From Parvivirga hydrogeniphila (GTDB lineage: Bacteria > Actinomycetota > Coriobacteriia > Anaerosomatales > Anaerosomataceae): a DNA stretch of 64,000 bases. The DNA is taken from positions 249,501 to 313,500 of the forward strand of contig NZ_JAMCCO010000002.1 in NCBI RefSeq assembly GCF_023371205.1, given 5' to 3'. The notes under the pieces are model-generated. The model ran no database searches. It saw only the letters and a program-made list of their open reading frames with translations, and was not told the DNA's origin. Positions within the stretch are counted from its first letter, which is position 1; each line of letters opens with the position of its first letter. The translations under genes were made by a program, and so were the position numbers. Positions 51,105 to 59,908 of this stretch are shown piece after piece.

Positions 51105-53311
51105 CGTGTCGTCTCCTTCGCCGTGAGGCTCGCCACGACCGACTGCAGCGCCTCCTGCGCGTCCGCCCTTCCTCCAGAGAGCTGGACGGCCCGCTCGAAC
51201 GCGGCCTTCGCGCCGGTAAGGTCACCGAGCAGCCGTTTCGCGTCGCCGAGCGCCATCCACGCCTCGACGTAGTTCGGGTCCTGGTCCGCGGCTTCAGCGG
51301 CCTGCATGGCCGCCTCCTCCACGTCGCCTCGCGTCATGAGCGCGAGCGCGAGCTGCACGCGGATCGCGGGTCCGAACGGCTCCACCTCGACACCCTTGCG
51401 GGCGATCTCAACAGCCTTGTCCGCGTACGTTCCGCCGAGGTAGTACGACGCTTGATTGTACAGGTTCGCGAGGAAGACGTAGTTGTCGTACTCGGTGGGC
51501 ACGAAGTCGATCACCGAGAGGAACTCCCGCTCCGCCTGAGACAGGTAGTACAAGGCGCGCTCGCGCGACTGCGCGTCGCCGACGCCCTGCATCAGCTGCG
51601 AGATGAACAGGTCCTGCCACGCGAGCCCGACCTCGGTGCGGTACATGTCGTTGTAAGGGTTGAGCTTCACGGCTTTCTCGGCGTACTCCACGCGGGTCAT
51701 GCCTTGAGAACCGATGCGGGCCATGAGGTACATGTTGTCGGCTCGCAAGTACACGACGTTACCGATGAACAGCGCAGCGCACACGCCGCAGACGGCCGCC
51801 GCCATCGGCACCCCGAGCGAGGGCGCCTCCACCTCACGCACGCTCGCGTGCGGCGAGAGCAGCAGCCCGAGGCTCAGCCACAGAAGCACGGTGGAGCCGG
51901 TGATGGAAAGCCCGAACGTGAGGTGCACGATGTAGCCGAGCGCCGCCGCCCAGAAGCCCGCGAGCACGAGCCGCTCCGTGCCGCTTCCCTTCACGAACAC
52001 GGTCTTGAACGAGCGGGCGAGCGTCCAGAAGAAGAAGCCGTACAGCATGAGCAGCCCGGGGATCCCGATGGCCGAGGCGAGCTGAAGCGGGTAGTTGTGG
52101 ACGTTGTCAGCGACCGAGAGGTAGCCAGCAGTCCCGGTGTAGGCACGCGGCTTGAACCGCGGGAAGATGAGGCGGAACGTGTCTGCGCCCCACCCGAGGA
52201 CCGGCCGCTCCTTGATGGCGGCCCACGCGGCCTGCCAGATCTGGAAGCGCGTAAGCGCGCTGCCCTGCCCGAACTCGAAGATCGACTTGATGCGCGCCAC
52301 CACGTTCGTTACGCCGTCGGTGGACGACAGGCTCCGGACGGTCTCGACGACCGCAAGCACCGCGCTTACGCCCACCGCGCCCCAGTCCTCGGCCGTCCAC
52401 GGCACGCGAGCGACTGTGGCGGCGAGGGCGATGGCGGCGATCGCTACCGTCCCACCGATCCATGCGCCACGCACGTACGACACGAGCAGGCAGAACCCGA
52501 TGAGCGCGAATGCGGCCCACCACCCTATCCTCGCCTCGCGCCGCTTCTCCGACAGCGCCAGCGAAAGCGCCACCGCCAGCGGGAAGATGAGGTAGCCGCC
52601 GAGCAGGTCTGGGTTCCCGAAGGTGGAGAACGCGCGGCGCTGCTCGAAGGGGAGGTTGCCCCACGTGGCCGGGTCGATGCCCAAGCGCTGCGCCACGCCG
52701 TAGCCGGCCACAAGGACGCCACCGATCACGAGCGAGCGCGCGAGCGAGCGGATGCGCGACGGCCGGTCGGCGAGCTGCAGCGCCAAGAAGAACCAGCCGC
52801 CGTAGGTGATGAAGGAGAGCAGGCCCTCGAACCTGCGGTACTTGCCGAAGATGGCGGTCGGCGGGTGGACGGAGGTGATCGACGTCAGCAACACCCAGCC
52901 AAGGAACACCAGCACGAGCCACTCGACGCGCGTGAAGCGCACGCGCCCGCCACGCGTGAGCACGCCCGTGAGCCACGCGGCAAGCGCGACGAGCAGGAGC
53001 GCTCGCATGGCGAAGACCTTGACGATGTCGAACTGGTCGTAGGAAAGCGGCATCGCTTTGATGCCGATGACGCTCGGATTGGCGACTGCGAGCGGCACGA
53101 GGACCACCATGAGGTGCATGCACGCCCAGGCGATCCGATCGAACGCGTCCATCGGCGCCGCGGACGCGTGCGGTGTGCCGCGCTGCGCGCTTGTGGCAGC
53201 GCCAGGCTTCGCACCTGCGGACGTCTTGTTCGCGGCACCGCGCTTCACGTCGCCAGGCGCCTTCTTGGCAGCCATGAGCTTCGCATCGGCAGGTGCCTTC
53301 TTCTTCGCCAC
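51101..53311 (-). CDS. O-antigen-ligase-like (Wzy_C) membrane protein with C-terminal TPRs (copy 2)
   Basis: 736 aa. The first 50 residues are Lys/Ala/Gly-rich with repeated KKAP-like units. Then come 12-14 membrane helices with the Wzy_C pattern (YVRGAWIGG, LGWGADTFRLIFPRF, VHNYPLQLASAIGIPGLLMLYG) and a TPR tail (about 560-736). The start GTG 53311 follows AAGGAGG. It sits between polysaccharide genes upstream and rex-TPR-NHL-cytochromes downstream, so it may join glycan to protein or lipid carrier. It shares architecture with 36603-38342. Confidence 0.88.
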   Translation of the reverse strand: MAKKKAPADAKLMAAKKAPGDVKRGAANKTSAGAKPGAATSAQRGTPHASAAPMDAFDRIAWACMHLMVVLVPLAVANPSVIGIKAMPLSYDQFDIVKVFAMRALLLVALAAWLTGVLTRGGRVRFTRVEWLVLVFLGWVLLTSITSVHPPTAIFGKYRRFEGLLSFITYGGWFFLALQLADRPSRIRSLARSLVIGGVLVAGYGVAQRLGIDPATWGNLPFEQRRAFSTFGNPDLLGGYLIFPLAVALSLALSEKRREARIGWWAAFALIGFCLLVSYVRGAWIGGTVAIAAIALAATVARVPWTAEDWGAVGVSAVLAVVETVRSLSSTDGVTNVVARIKSIFEFGQGSALTRFQIWQAAWAAIKERPVLGWGADTFRLIFPRFKPRAYTGTAGYLSVADNVHNYPLQLASAIGIPGLLMLYGFFFWTLARSFKTVFVKGSGTERLVLAGFWAAALGYIVHLTFGLSITGSTVLLWLSLGLLLSPHASVREVEAPSLGVPMAAAVCGVCAALFIGNVVYLRADNMYLMARIGSQGMTRVEYAEKAVKLNPYNDMYRTEVGLAWQDLFISQLMQGVGDAQSRERALYYLSQAEREFLSVIDFVPTEYDNYVFLANLYNQASYYLGGTYADKAVEIARKGVEVEPFGPAIRVQLALALMTRGDVEEAAMQAAEAADQDPNYVEAWMALGDAKRLLGDLTGAKAAFERAVQLSGGRADAQEALQSVVASLTAKETTR

Positions 53312-53320
53312 GCGTCCTCC

Positions 53321-54682
53321 TTAGCGGGCCCCACGGCCGGTGAGCACGACCCGGAGCGTCTCGACGAGGATCTGCAGATCCATGAGCAGGCTTTGATGAT
53401 ACATGTAGATGAGGTCGAACTTCAGCTTCCGTTCAGCAGTCGTCGCATAGCTGCCGCTCACCTGCGCAAGCCCCGTCACGCCAGGCTTCACCCGGAAACG
53501 CTCGCGATAGCCGGGTATCTCCTTGAGATGCTGCTCGACGAAGAACGGCCGCTCCGGCCTGGGACCGATGAAGCTCATGTCGCCTCTGAGGATGTTGACG
53601 AGCTGCGGGAGCTCGTCGATCCGGTACCGGCGCAAGAAGCGGCCGAACGGCGTGATGCGCGGGTCGTCGTCTTCTGCGAGCACCGGGCCGGTCTGCCGCT
53701 CGGCGTCGCGGACCATCGTCCGGAACTTCACGATGCGGAAGGTGCGCAGATCCTTCCCGACGCGCTCTTGGGTGTAGAAGACCGGGCGCCCCATCGTGAG
53801 CAGGACGCCGAGCGCCGCGAACGCGAGCACGGGCGAGAGCAGCACGAGCAGCGCGAGCGCTCCGATCAGGTCGATCGCGCGCTTCGCCGCCTCGAACCAT
53901 CCCGGAACGGGGCGGCCGGTGAGCTGCATGAGGGGGATGTCGCTCACCGCGCTGTCGACCGTGCCGATGAAGATCTCGTACAGATCGGGGATCACCTCGA
54001 CCCGGACGTCCACCTCATCGGAAAGCGCCAACTGCTCGATGAGCTCGCGCACCGCAGGCGGGGAGGAGACGATGATGCGGTCGGCTTCGAGCTCGTGCGC
54101 CAGCCGCGCGGCGTCGCCGACCGTGCCGACCACCGGGAAGCCGGCGACCTTGGCCGGGCCGTCGGGCGTCCGGGCGAGCAGGCCGAGCACGCGCGGTCCC
54201 CAGCCCGCACGCCGCTCGAGTTCGCGCGCGAGCTCGACGGCGGCGTCGTCGGTGCCGAGGATGAGGATGCGGCTCACGGGCCAGCGGACCGGCGTGAAGC
54301 GCAGCGCCGCCAGCCGCCACGTCACGAGCACGACGAACTGCAGCACAGGCGCGATGAGGATGACGAGGCGGTTGAAGGAGAAGAACCGCGGCCCCAAGAA
54401 GAACGCCGTCGCGGCCGTCAGCAGGATGCCGAGGACCGTGGCGCGCGCGACGGCGCTGACGACCGCCCAGGTGCTTTCGGTGCGCTCGGGCTCATACAGC
54501 CCGTACACGTACCCGGCAAGCAGGTAGAACGCGGTGATCAGCGGCCACAGCGCCACGTACGGCGTGTAGTTGAAGGCGGGCGGCTGGCCGCCGTAGCGCA
54601 GGAAGAACGCGGCAACGAAGCACGCGTTCACGACCAGCGCGTCCAGAAGGACAGACAGCGCGACGAAGGCCTTTCTCGACAT
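53321..54682 (-). CDS. Polyprenyl-phosphate sugar-1-phosphate transferase (WcaJ/WbaP type)
   Basis: 453 aa. Four N-terminal membrane helices, a CoA-binding-like Rossmann region (ILILGTDDAAVELAREL) and the bacterial sugar transferase domain (KRAIDLIGALALLVLLSP, YTQERVGKDLRTFRIVKFRTM, YRIDELPQLVNILRGDMSFIGPRPERP). It starts the repeat unit by moving a hexose-1-phosphate onto undecaprenyl phosphate. ATG 54682 overlaps the upstream stop by 1 nt; GTG 54685 is equally possible. Confidence 0.94.
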   Translation of the reverse strand: MSRKAFVALSVLLDALVVNACFVAAFFLRYGGQPPAFNYTPYVALWPLITAFYLLAGYVYGLYEPERTESTWAVVSAVARATVLGILLTAATAFFLGPRFFSFNRLVILIAPVLQFVVLVTWRLAALRFTPVRWPVSRILILGTDDAAVELARELERRAGWGPRVLGLLARTPDGPAKVAGFPVVGTVGDAARLAHELEADRIIVSSPPAVRELIEQLALSDEVDVRVEVIPDLYEIFIGTVDSAVSDIPLMQLTGRPVPGWFEAAKRAIDLIGALALLVLLSPVLAFAALGVLLTMGRPVFYTQERVGKDLRTFRIVKFRTMVRDAERQTGPVLAEDDDPRITPFGRFLRRYRIDELPQLVNILRGDMSFIGPRPERPFFVEQHLKEIPGYRERFRVKPGVTGLAQVSGSYATTAERKLKFDLIYMYHQSLLMDLQILVETLRVVLTGRGAR

Positions 54683-55800
54683 CACACCGCCTCCGAGACT
54701 TCGTGGTAGACCGCGAGCGTGCGCTCCACCATCATCTCGCGCGTGAACTCTGCGCGCACGCGCTCTTGCGCCTGGACGCCGAGGCGCGCACGGAGCCCGT
54801 CGTCTGCGACGAGCGTGCGCAGCGCCTCGGCGAGCGCATCTGCGTCGCCTGGCGGGACCACGAGCCCGCTCACGCCGTGCTCGTTCACGAACGGCACGCC
54901 TGTCGGCAGCGCGGTCGACACGACCGGTGTGCCGGCCGCCATCGCTTCGAGCTGCACGAGCCCGAACGCCTCAGAGCGCGCGACGCTCGGAAGGCAGAAC
55001 ACGTCCGCGGCCAGGTACTGCGCAACGAGCTCCTTGCGCGGAAGCGGCGGGAGGATCGTCAGGCGCGGCCCGACGCCGGTCGCGCTCGCGAGCGACCGCA
55101 CCTTCGCCTCGAGAGGGCCTGAGCCGACGATCACCAGGTCTGCATCCACGCGCGCCATGGCGCGCACGAGCACGTCGACGCCCTTGTAGTAGATGAGGCG
55201 GCCGACGAACAGCACGACCGGCCGTTCGTGCCGCGCGCGGATCGCCTCGGCTTCGGACTGAAGCGACGGGTCGGCGAACTCGCCGGGGTCGATGCCGAAC
55301 GGAACCACCCGGCACTTCTCCGCGACCGGCGACAGGAACGCGCTGTGCTCGACCATCTGGGGGCTCGACACGATGATGCGCCCCACGCGCGCGAGCACGC
55401 GACGCAGGAACGGCGCGTAGCCTGCGAGCAGCACGCGCTGCCTCACGATGTCGCTGTGGTAGGTGAGCACGGACGGCAGCGCAGGCGCCGCCCGCAGCCA
55501 CTCCAGCTCGCCCCAGGGGTACGGCGAGTGCAGGTGCAGCAGGTCCGCGCGGCGCTCCTCCTCGCGAAGCGCACGCGCTAACCCGAACGCCACCGGAGCG
55601 GACGAGACGTTGAACGCGCGCCCGAGGCGCACCACCTCCACCCCGCCATGCGTCTCGGTCACCGTGTCGGGGGCCTCGTTCGCGACAATCGCGCGCACCG
55701 CGTGACCGCGCTCGACGAGCGCTTCTGCCAGGTCGCGCACGTGGTGCTCGATGCCTCCGAGGTGCGGCGGGTAGTGCTTGTTCAGCATCGTGATGCGCAT
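54682..55800 (-). CDS. GT4-family glycosyltransferase
   Basis: 372 aa, GT-B fold. N-terminal LNKHYPPHLGGIEHHVRDLAEAL, donor-binding VLFVGRLIYYKGVDVLVRAMARV and ARSEAFGLVQLEAMAAGTPVVS (the EX7E motif). ATG 55800 directly follows the hexomutase gene. It uses a nucleotide sugar, perhaps GDP-mannose given ManC nearby (inference). The long 5' open frame upstream of this ATG is antiphase to the mutase gene. Confidence 0.92.
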   Translation of the reverse strand: MRITMLNKHYPPHLGGIEHHVRDLAEALVERGHAVRAIVANEAPDTVTETHGGVEVVRLGRAFNVSSAPVAFGLARALREEERRADLLHLHSPYPWGELEWLRAAPALPSVLTYHSDIVRQRVLLAGYAPFLRRVLARVGRIIVSSPQMVEHSAFLSPVAEKCRVVPFGIDPGEFADPSLQSEAEAIRARHERPVVLFVGRLIYYKGVDVLVRAMARVDADLVIVGSGPLEAKVRSLASATGVGPRLTILPPLPRKELVAQYLAADVFCLPSVARSEAFGLVQLEAMAAGTPVVSTALPTGVPFVNEHGVSGLVVPPGDADALAEALRTLVADDGLRARLGVQAQERVRAEFTREMMVERTLAVYHEVSEAV

Positions 55801-55820
55801 CGGCGGGCCGCGCGTCTCCT

Positions 55821-57221
55821 TCAGTCGTCTTCGCCGAGCACGAGGCGCTCGCCCGCTGCGAGAAGCTCGTCCACCGCGCCGGCGTTCGGCGCCTCTGCGT
55901 AGATGCGCACGAGCGGCTCGGTGCCCGAGGTGCGGAGCAGAAGCCATGCGTCGTCCGGGAGCAGGAACTTCACGCCGTCATCGCGCACGACGGCCTTCAC
56001 GGGCAGCCCCGCGATGGCGTGCGGCGCAAGCGACGGCATGCGCGCGACGAACGCGTCTTTCACCTCCTGCGCAAGCGCCAGGTCGCGCCTGAGGTACTCC
56101 ATCGGACCGGTGACGGCGAGCAGGTCTTCGACGAGCTCGCCCAGACCCATGCGCCGCTGCCCCATCATCTCAGCGAGCAGGAGCGCCATGAGCAGCCCGT
56201 CACGCTCGCGCACGTGCTCGGGGATGCCGATGCCGCCGCTCTCCTCGCCGCCGATCAGCACGCCTCCTGCCACCATCTGCTCGTAGATCCACTTGAAGCC
56301 GACGGGGGTCGTGGCGACCTCCAGGCCGAGGTGCTGCGCGATCCGGTCGACGAGCACGGAGGTCGAGAGCGTCTTGACGACGCGGCCGCGCATGCCGCGG
56401 CCCTCGACGAGGTGCCGCGTGACGAGCGCGAGGATGCGGTGCGGGTTGACGAACGCGCCCGTACGGTCGCAGGCGCCGATGCGGTCGGCGTCGCCGTCGG
56501 TGGCGAAGCCCGCGTCGAACCCGCCGTCGGCCACCGCCCGGCGCATCGCGTCGACGTGCGGCGGGATGGGCTCGGGATGCAGGCCGCCGAAACCGGGGTT
56601 GCGCTCGCCGTGGATCTCCGTCACCTCGACGCCGAGCGCCGTAAGCGTCTCGGCAAGATAGCCCTGGCCCGCGCCGTACAACGGGTCGACCACGACGCGG
56701 AGCCCTGCCGCACGGACCGCTTCCCCGTCGACGAACGAGCGCAGCGCCTCCAGGTACGGTCCGACGAGATCGACCGTCTCGAAGGCGCCACGCGCATCGG
56801 GTGCCTCATCACGGAGCGCCGCCTCGACCCGGTCGGTGAATGACACGGGGCTCGCGCCGCCGTCTTCCATGCGCAGTTTGAAGCCGAGGTACTTCGCGGG
56901 GTTGTGGCTCGCGGTCAGCATGACGCCGCCCGCAGCGTCCGAGTGGGCGACCGACCAGCACAGCGCTGGCGTCGGCAGCGGACGGTCGGAGACGCGGACC
57001 TTCAGGCCGTGGGCCGCGAGCACCTCCGCGGCGGCCTGCGCGAACGCCCCGGCCTCGAACCGCGTGTCGTAGCCGACGATGATCACGCCCCCGGGGCGGT
57101 CTTCGGCGAACACGCGACCTGCCGCGTCGGCGACGCGGCGCAGGTTCTCGTACGTGAAGCCGTCAGCGATGACGGCCCGCCACCCGTCCGTCCCGAATCT
57201 GATGTCGCGCGCAGAGGGCAT
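55821..57221 (-). CDS. Phosphoglucomutase/phosphomannomutase
   Basis: 466 aa, alpha-D-phosphohexomutase. Catalytic Ser in TASHNP, metal loop DGDADRIG, sugar-binding GEESGG and phosphate-binding RTSGTEP are all intact. It interconverts hexose-6- and hexose-1-phosphate; mannose-1-phosphate for ManC is the likely use here. ATG 57221 follows GAGGAGG. It is divergent from manC (114 bp between starts). Confidence 0.95.
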   Translation of the reverse strand: MPSARDIRFGTDGWRAVIADGFTYENLRRVADAAGRVFAEDRPGGVIIVGYDTRFEAGAFAQAAAEVLAAHGLKVRVSDRPLPTPALCWSVAHSDAAGGVMLTASHNPAKYLGFKLRMEDGGASPVSFTDRVEAALRDEAPDARGAFETVDLVGPYLEALRSFVDGEAVRAAGLRVVVDPLYGAGQGYLAETLTALGVEVTEIHGERNPGFGGLHPEPIPPHVDAMRRAVADGGFDAGFATDGDADRIGACDRTGAFVNPHRILALVTRHLVEGRGMRGRVVKTLSTSVLVDRIAQHLGLEVATTPVGFKWIYEQMVAGGVLIGGEESGGIGIPEHVRERDGLLMALLLAEMMGQRRMGLGELVEDLLAVTGPMEYLRRDLALAQEVKDAFVARMPSLAPHAIAGLPVKAVVRDDGVKFLLPDDAWLLLRTSGTEPLVRIYAEAPNAGAVDELLAAGERLVLGEDD

Positions 57222-57322
57222 GACGACCTCCTCGAAGACTCGCTGGGCAACCACCGGTCCGCGCCTATTGTGCCGCATCCGGGCATCGAGCGATACCGCG
57301 AGCGCACGTCGGCGGCGACCGC

Positions 57323-57328
57323 TATACT
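57323..57328 (+). promoter_or_regulatory. -10 element for a leaderless manC transcript
   Basis: TATACT ends 7 bp before ATG 57336, so transcription would start at or next to the A of the start codon. No ribosome-binding site precedes the gene. Leaderless messages are common in actinobacteria. Confidence 0.5.
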
Positions 57329-57335
57329 TGGCCGC

Positions 57336-58793
57336 ATGCTGACTGAAGACCGCATCCCTCACCTGCACGCTGTCGTCCTCGCGGGCGGCAGCGGCACGCG
57401 CTTCTGGCCGCTCTCGCGCGAGCTCGCTCCCAAGCAGTTCGTGTCGATCTTCGGCGGCGTGTCGCTCATCACCCGTGCAGTGGCGCGCATCGCGCCTGTC
57501 GTCGACGCGGGCGGCGTGCACGTGCTCACCAACGAGCGGCTGCTCGACGAGCTCCGCAACCACCTCTCGGCGCAACAGGCGCTCGAGGGCGTCGCGATCG
57601 ACTACCTGGCGGAGCCCGTGCCGCGCAACACCGCGCCGGCGATCGCGCTCGCGGCGGCGTACCTGTCGCGGCTCGACCCCGACGCGGTGATGGTCGTGCT
57701 CCCCTCCGACCACCTGCTCGAGGACGGCGAGGTGTGGCACCGCGTGCTTCGCGTGGCCGCCCAGGTCGCCGAAGACGGACGGCTCGTCACCATCGGGCTT
57801 GAGCCTGACCGCCCGGAGACCGGCTACGGCTACATCCGCCTCGGCGCACCGCTTCCCGGTCGCGCGGAGGGCGACGTGGCGGCACACGAGGTGGCGGCGT
57901 TCGTCGAGAAGCCGGACCGCGCGACGGCCGAGCGCTACCTCGCCGACGGCGGCTACCTGTGGAACTCCGGCATGCTCGTTGCGCGCGCAGACGCGGTGTT
58001 GCGCGAGCTGGAGGCGGTCGGGGCCGGACACATCGCGAAGACCGCCCGTACGCTCGCGGCCCGCCCGCCGGCTGAGTGGGTCTCGCACGAGGCGCGCGCC
58101 CTCTTCGAGCAGCTGGAGGCAGAGCCGTTCGACACCGCGGTCCTGGAGAAGTCGAGCGCCGTGGCCGTCGTCCCTGCACGGCTCGCGTGGTCCGACGTCG
58201 GGTCGCTCGTCGCGCTCAGCATGGTCGCGCCGCCCGATGAGCGCGGCAACGTGCTCGTCGGCAACGTCGTGGACGTCGGCTCCGAGGGGCTCATCGCGTA
58301 CTCTGCGGACCGCTTGGTCGCGACGCTCGGGCTGAAAGACCTCCTCGTCGTCGACACCGCAGACGCGACGCTCGTCGCGCCGAAGGACCGTGCGCAAGAC
58401 GTGCGCCTCGTGGTGGACGCGCTTAAAGCGCGCGGCGCCAAAGAGGTCGTCGAGCCGCGCTCGTCGCTCCGCCCGTGGGGGTCCTGGACGCTGCTCGTGA
58501 AAGGCGCGGGCTTCCAGGTGAAGACGATCGAGGTGCTCCCCCACCGCCGGCTCTCGCTGCAGAGCCACGCGCACCGGAGCGAGCACTGGGTGGTCGTCGC
58601 AGGCGAGGCGCTCGTGGAGCGTGACGGCGAGACCGTCTCGCTTCGCCCCGGCGAAAGCGCGTTCATCCCCGTCGGCATGCGGCACCGGCTCACGAACGCC
58701 GGGGACGCGCCGCTCAAGATCGTGGAGATCGCCGTCGGCGACTACCTCGGCGAGGACGACATCGTCCGCTACGAGGACGACTGGGCGCGCTAG
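57336..58793 (+). CDS. manC: Mannose-1-phosphate guanylyltransferase, probably bifunctional with mannose-6-phosphate isomerase
   Basis: 485 aa, plus strand. The nucleotidyltransferase domain has LAGGSGTRFWPLSRELAPKQF, LPSDHLL, FVEKPDRATAERYL and WNSGML. The C-terminal cupin (about 370-475) carries the isomerase-like signature PWGSWTLLVKGAGFQVKTIEV, SLQSHAHRSEHWVVVAGEA and PVGMRHRLTNAGD. It makes GDP-mannose for glycan synthesis. Its 3' end overlaps that of the minus-strand gene at 58790 by 4 bp. Confidence 0.94.
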   Translation: MLTEDRIPHLHAVVLAGGSGTRFWPLSRELAPKQFVSIFGGVSLITRAVARIAPVVDAGGVHVLTNERLLDELRNHLSAQQALEGVAIDYLAEPVPRNTAPAIALAAAYLSRLDPDAVMVVLPSDHLLEDGEVWHRVLRVAAQVAEDGRLVTIGLEPDRPETGYGYIRLGAPLPGRAEGDVAAHEVAAFVEKPDRATAERYLADGGYLWNSGMLVARADAVLRELEAVGAGHIAKTARTLAARPPAEWVSHEARALFEQLEAEPFDTAVLEKSSAVAVVPARLAWSDVGSLVALSMVAPPDERGNVLVGNVVDVGSEGLIAYSADRLVATLGLKDLLVVDTADATLVAPKDRAQDVRLVVDALKARGAKEVVEPRSSLRPWGSWTLLVKGAGFQVKTIEVLPHRRLSLQSHAHRSEHWVVVAGEALVERDGETVSLRPGESAFIPVGMRHRLTNAGDAPLKIVEIAVGDYLGEDDIVRYEDDWAR

Positions 58794-59908
58794 GCCCGGC
58801 CGGCCGCCAGCCGGCGGTACAGCGCAAGGTGCCGCTCCACCGAGTCCGCCGCCTGGAAGCGGTCGATCGCCGCGAGCCGCCCGCGCTCGCCTGCCGCTGA
58901 CGCGAACGCCGGGTCGGCAAGCAGCCGCAGCACCGCGTCGGCGAGCGCGTCGGTGTCGCGCGTCGGGACGACCAGCGCCTCGACGCCGTCATCGAGCAGG
59001 CCGGCGACGCCCGGAACCGCCGTCACGACCGTCGGGCGGCCGAGTGCGAGCGCTTCGAGCAGCGGCGTCGGCACCCCCGGCTCCGCGAGCGGGAACACGC
59101 ACACGTCCAGCCGCGCGAGCACGGCAGGAACGCTCGGTACGGGCGCCACGAGGTCGATCCTGCCGTCGCGCACGGCCGCGTGCAAGGTATGGCGTGCCAG
59201 CCCTTCCCCTGCGACCACCACGCATGCGCCCGGGTGCTGCGCCTTGATGCGCGGCGCGATCGCTGCCAACGCCATGAGGCCGCGGCTGCGCGAGAGCGCA
59301 CCCGCGTACCCCACGAGCGGACAGCCGTCGGGGAGCTCCACGTCGACGTCGGCCTCTTCGAGCACACGCGCGATGCGGACGCTCGGCGGATCCAGCACCA
59401 CGCGATCGCGCGGAACGCCTGCGGCGACCGCCCGCTCCGCCATCTCAGGCGCGTCCACCACGAACGCATCCAGACGCGGCAGCGTGTCGCGGTCAAGCCG
59501 CTGGCGGATCCAGGTGTCGAACACGCCCGTCCCGCGCGGCGGCCACGACGAGCAGGTTGCTGACGACACGATCGCCACCGGCAGGTCGGACGCCGCCCAC
59601 CGCGTGACGACGTCGGCCTCGTAGCCGGTGGTGTGCACGATCGCCGGGCGGTAGCGCAGCAGGTACTTCCGCAGGCGAGAGCGCGTGCGGACGAGGTTGA
59701 AGCGGTCGAGCCGGTACGGCGCGACAGTGACGCCCCGGGCCCGCGCTTCGCCTTCGACCGGCGCCCGAAGCGCGCACACCAGGTGCACGTGCGCGCCGTG
59801 CGCGAGAAGCGTCTCCATCACGCGCAGCCAGCGCCGCTCGATCCGGCCGAGGGTGCGACCGGCGTGCGAGGTCACGAACACGAGCGTGATGCCGGAAAGA
59901 GAGGTCAT
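58790..59908 (-). CDS. GT4-family glycosyltransferase
   Basis: 372 aa, GT-B fold. N-terminus VFVTSHAGRTLGRIERRWLRVME, donor domain VGYAGALSRSRGLMALAAI and FPLAEPGVPTPLLEALALGRPTVVT. It is a divergent member in which the first Glu of EX7E is replaced by the PGVPTPLLEAL form. ATG 59908 overlaps the next gene by 4 bp. Part of the surface polysaccharide cluster. Confidence 0.88.
   Translation of the reverse strand: MTSLSGITLVFVTSHAGRTLGRIERRWLRVMETLLAHGAHVHLVCALRAPVEGEARARGVTVAPYRLDRFNLVRTRSRLRKYLLRYRPAIVHTTGYEADVVTRWAASDLPVAIVSSATCSSWPPRGTGVFDTWIRQRLDRDTLPRLDAFVVDAPEMAERAVAAGVPRDRVVLDPPSVRIARVLEEADVDVELPDGCPLVGYAGALSRSRGLMALAAIAPRIKAQHPGACVVVAGEGLARHTLHAAVRDGRIDLVAPVPSVPAVLARLDVCVFPLAEPGVPTPLLEALALGRPTVVTAVPGVAGLLDDGVEALVVPTRDTDALADAVLRLLADPAFASAAGERGRLAAIDRFQAADSVERHLALYRRLAAGRA

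Noticed and set aside
51452-54709. A plus-strand open frame of over 1000 codons opposite the ligase and sugar-transferase genes, with similar long frames at 3092-5641 and 1068-2729.
   Set aside because: They are antisense to clear genes, are rich in Arg, His and Glu as expected for mirror frames in GC-rich DNA, and resemble no family.
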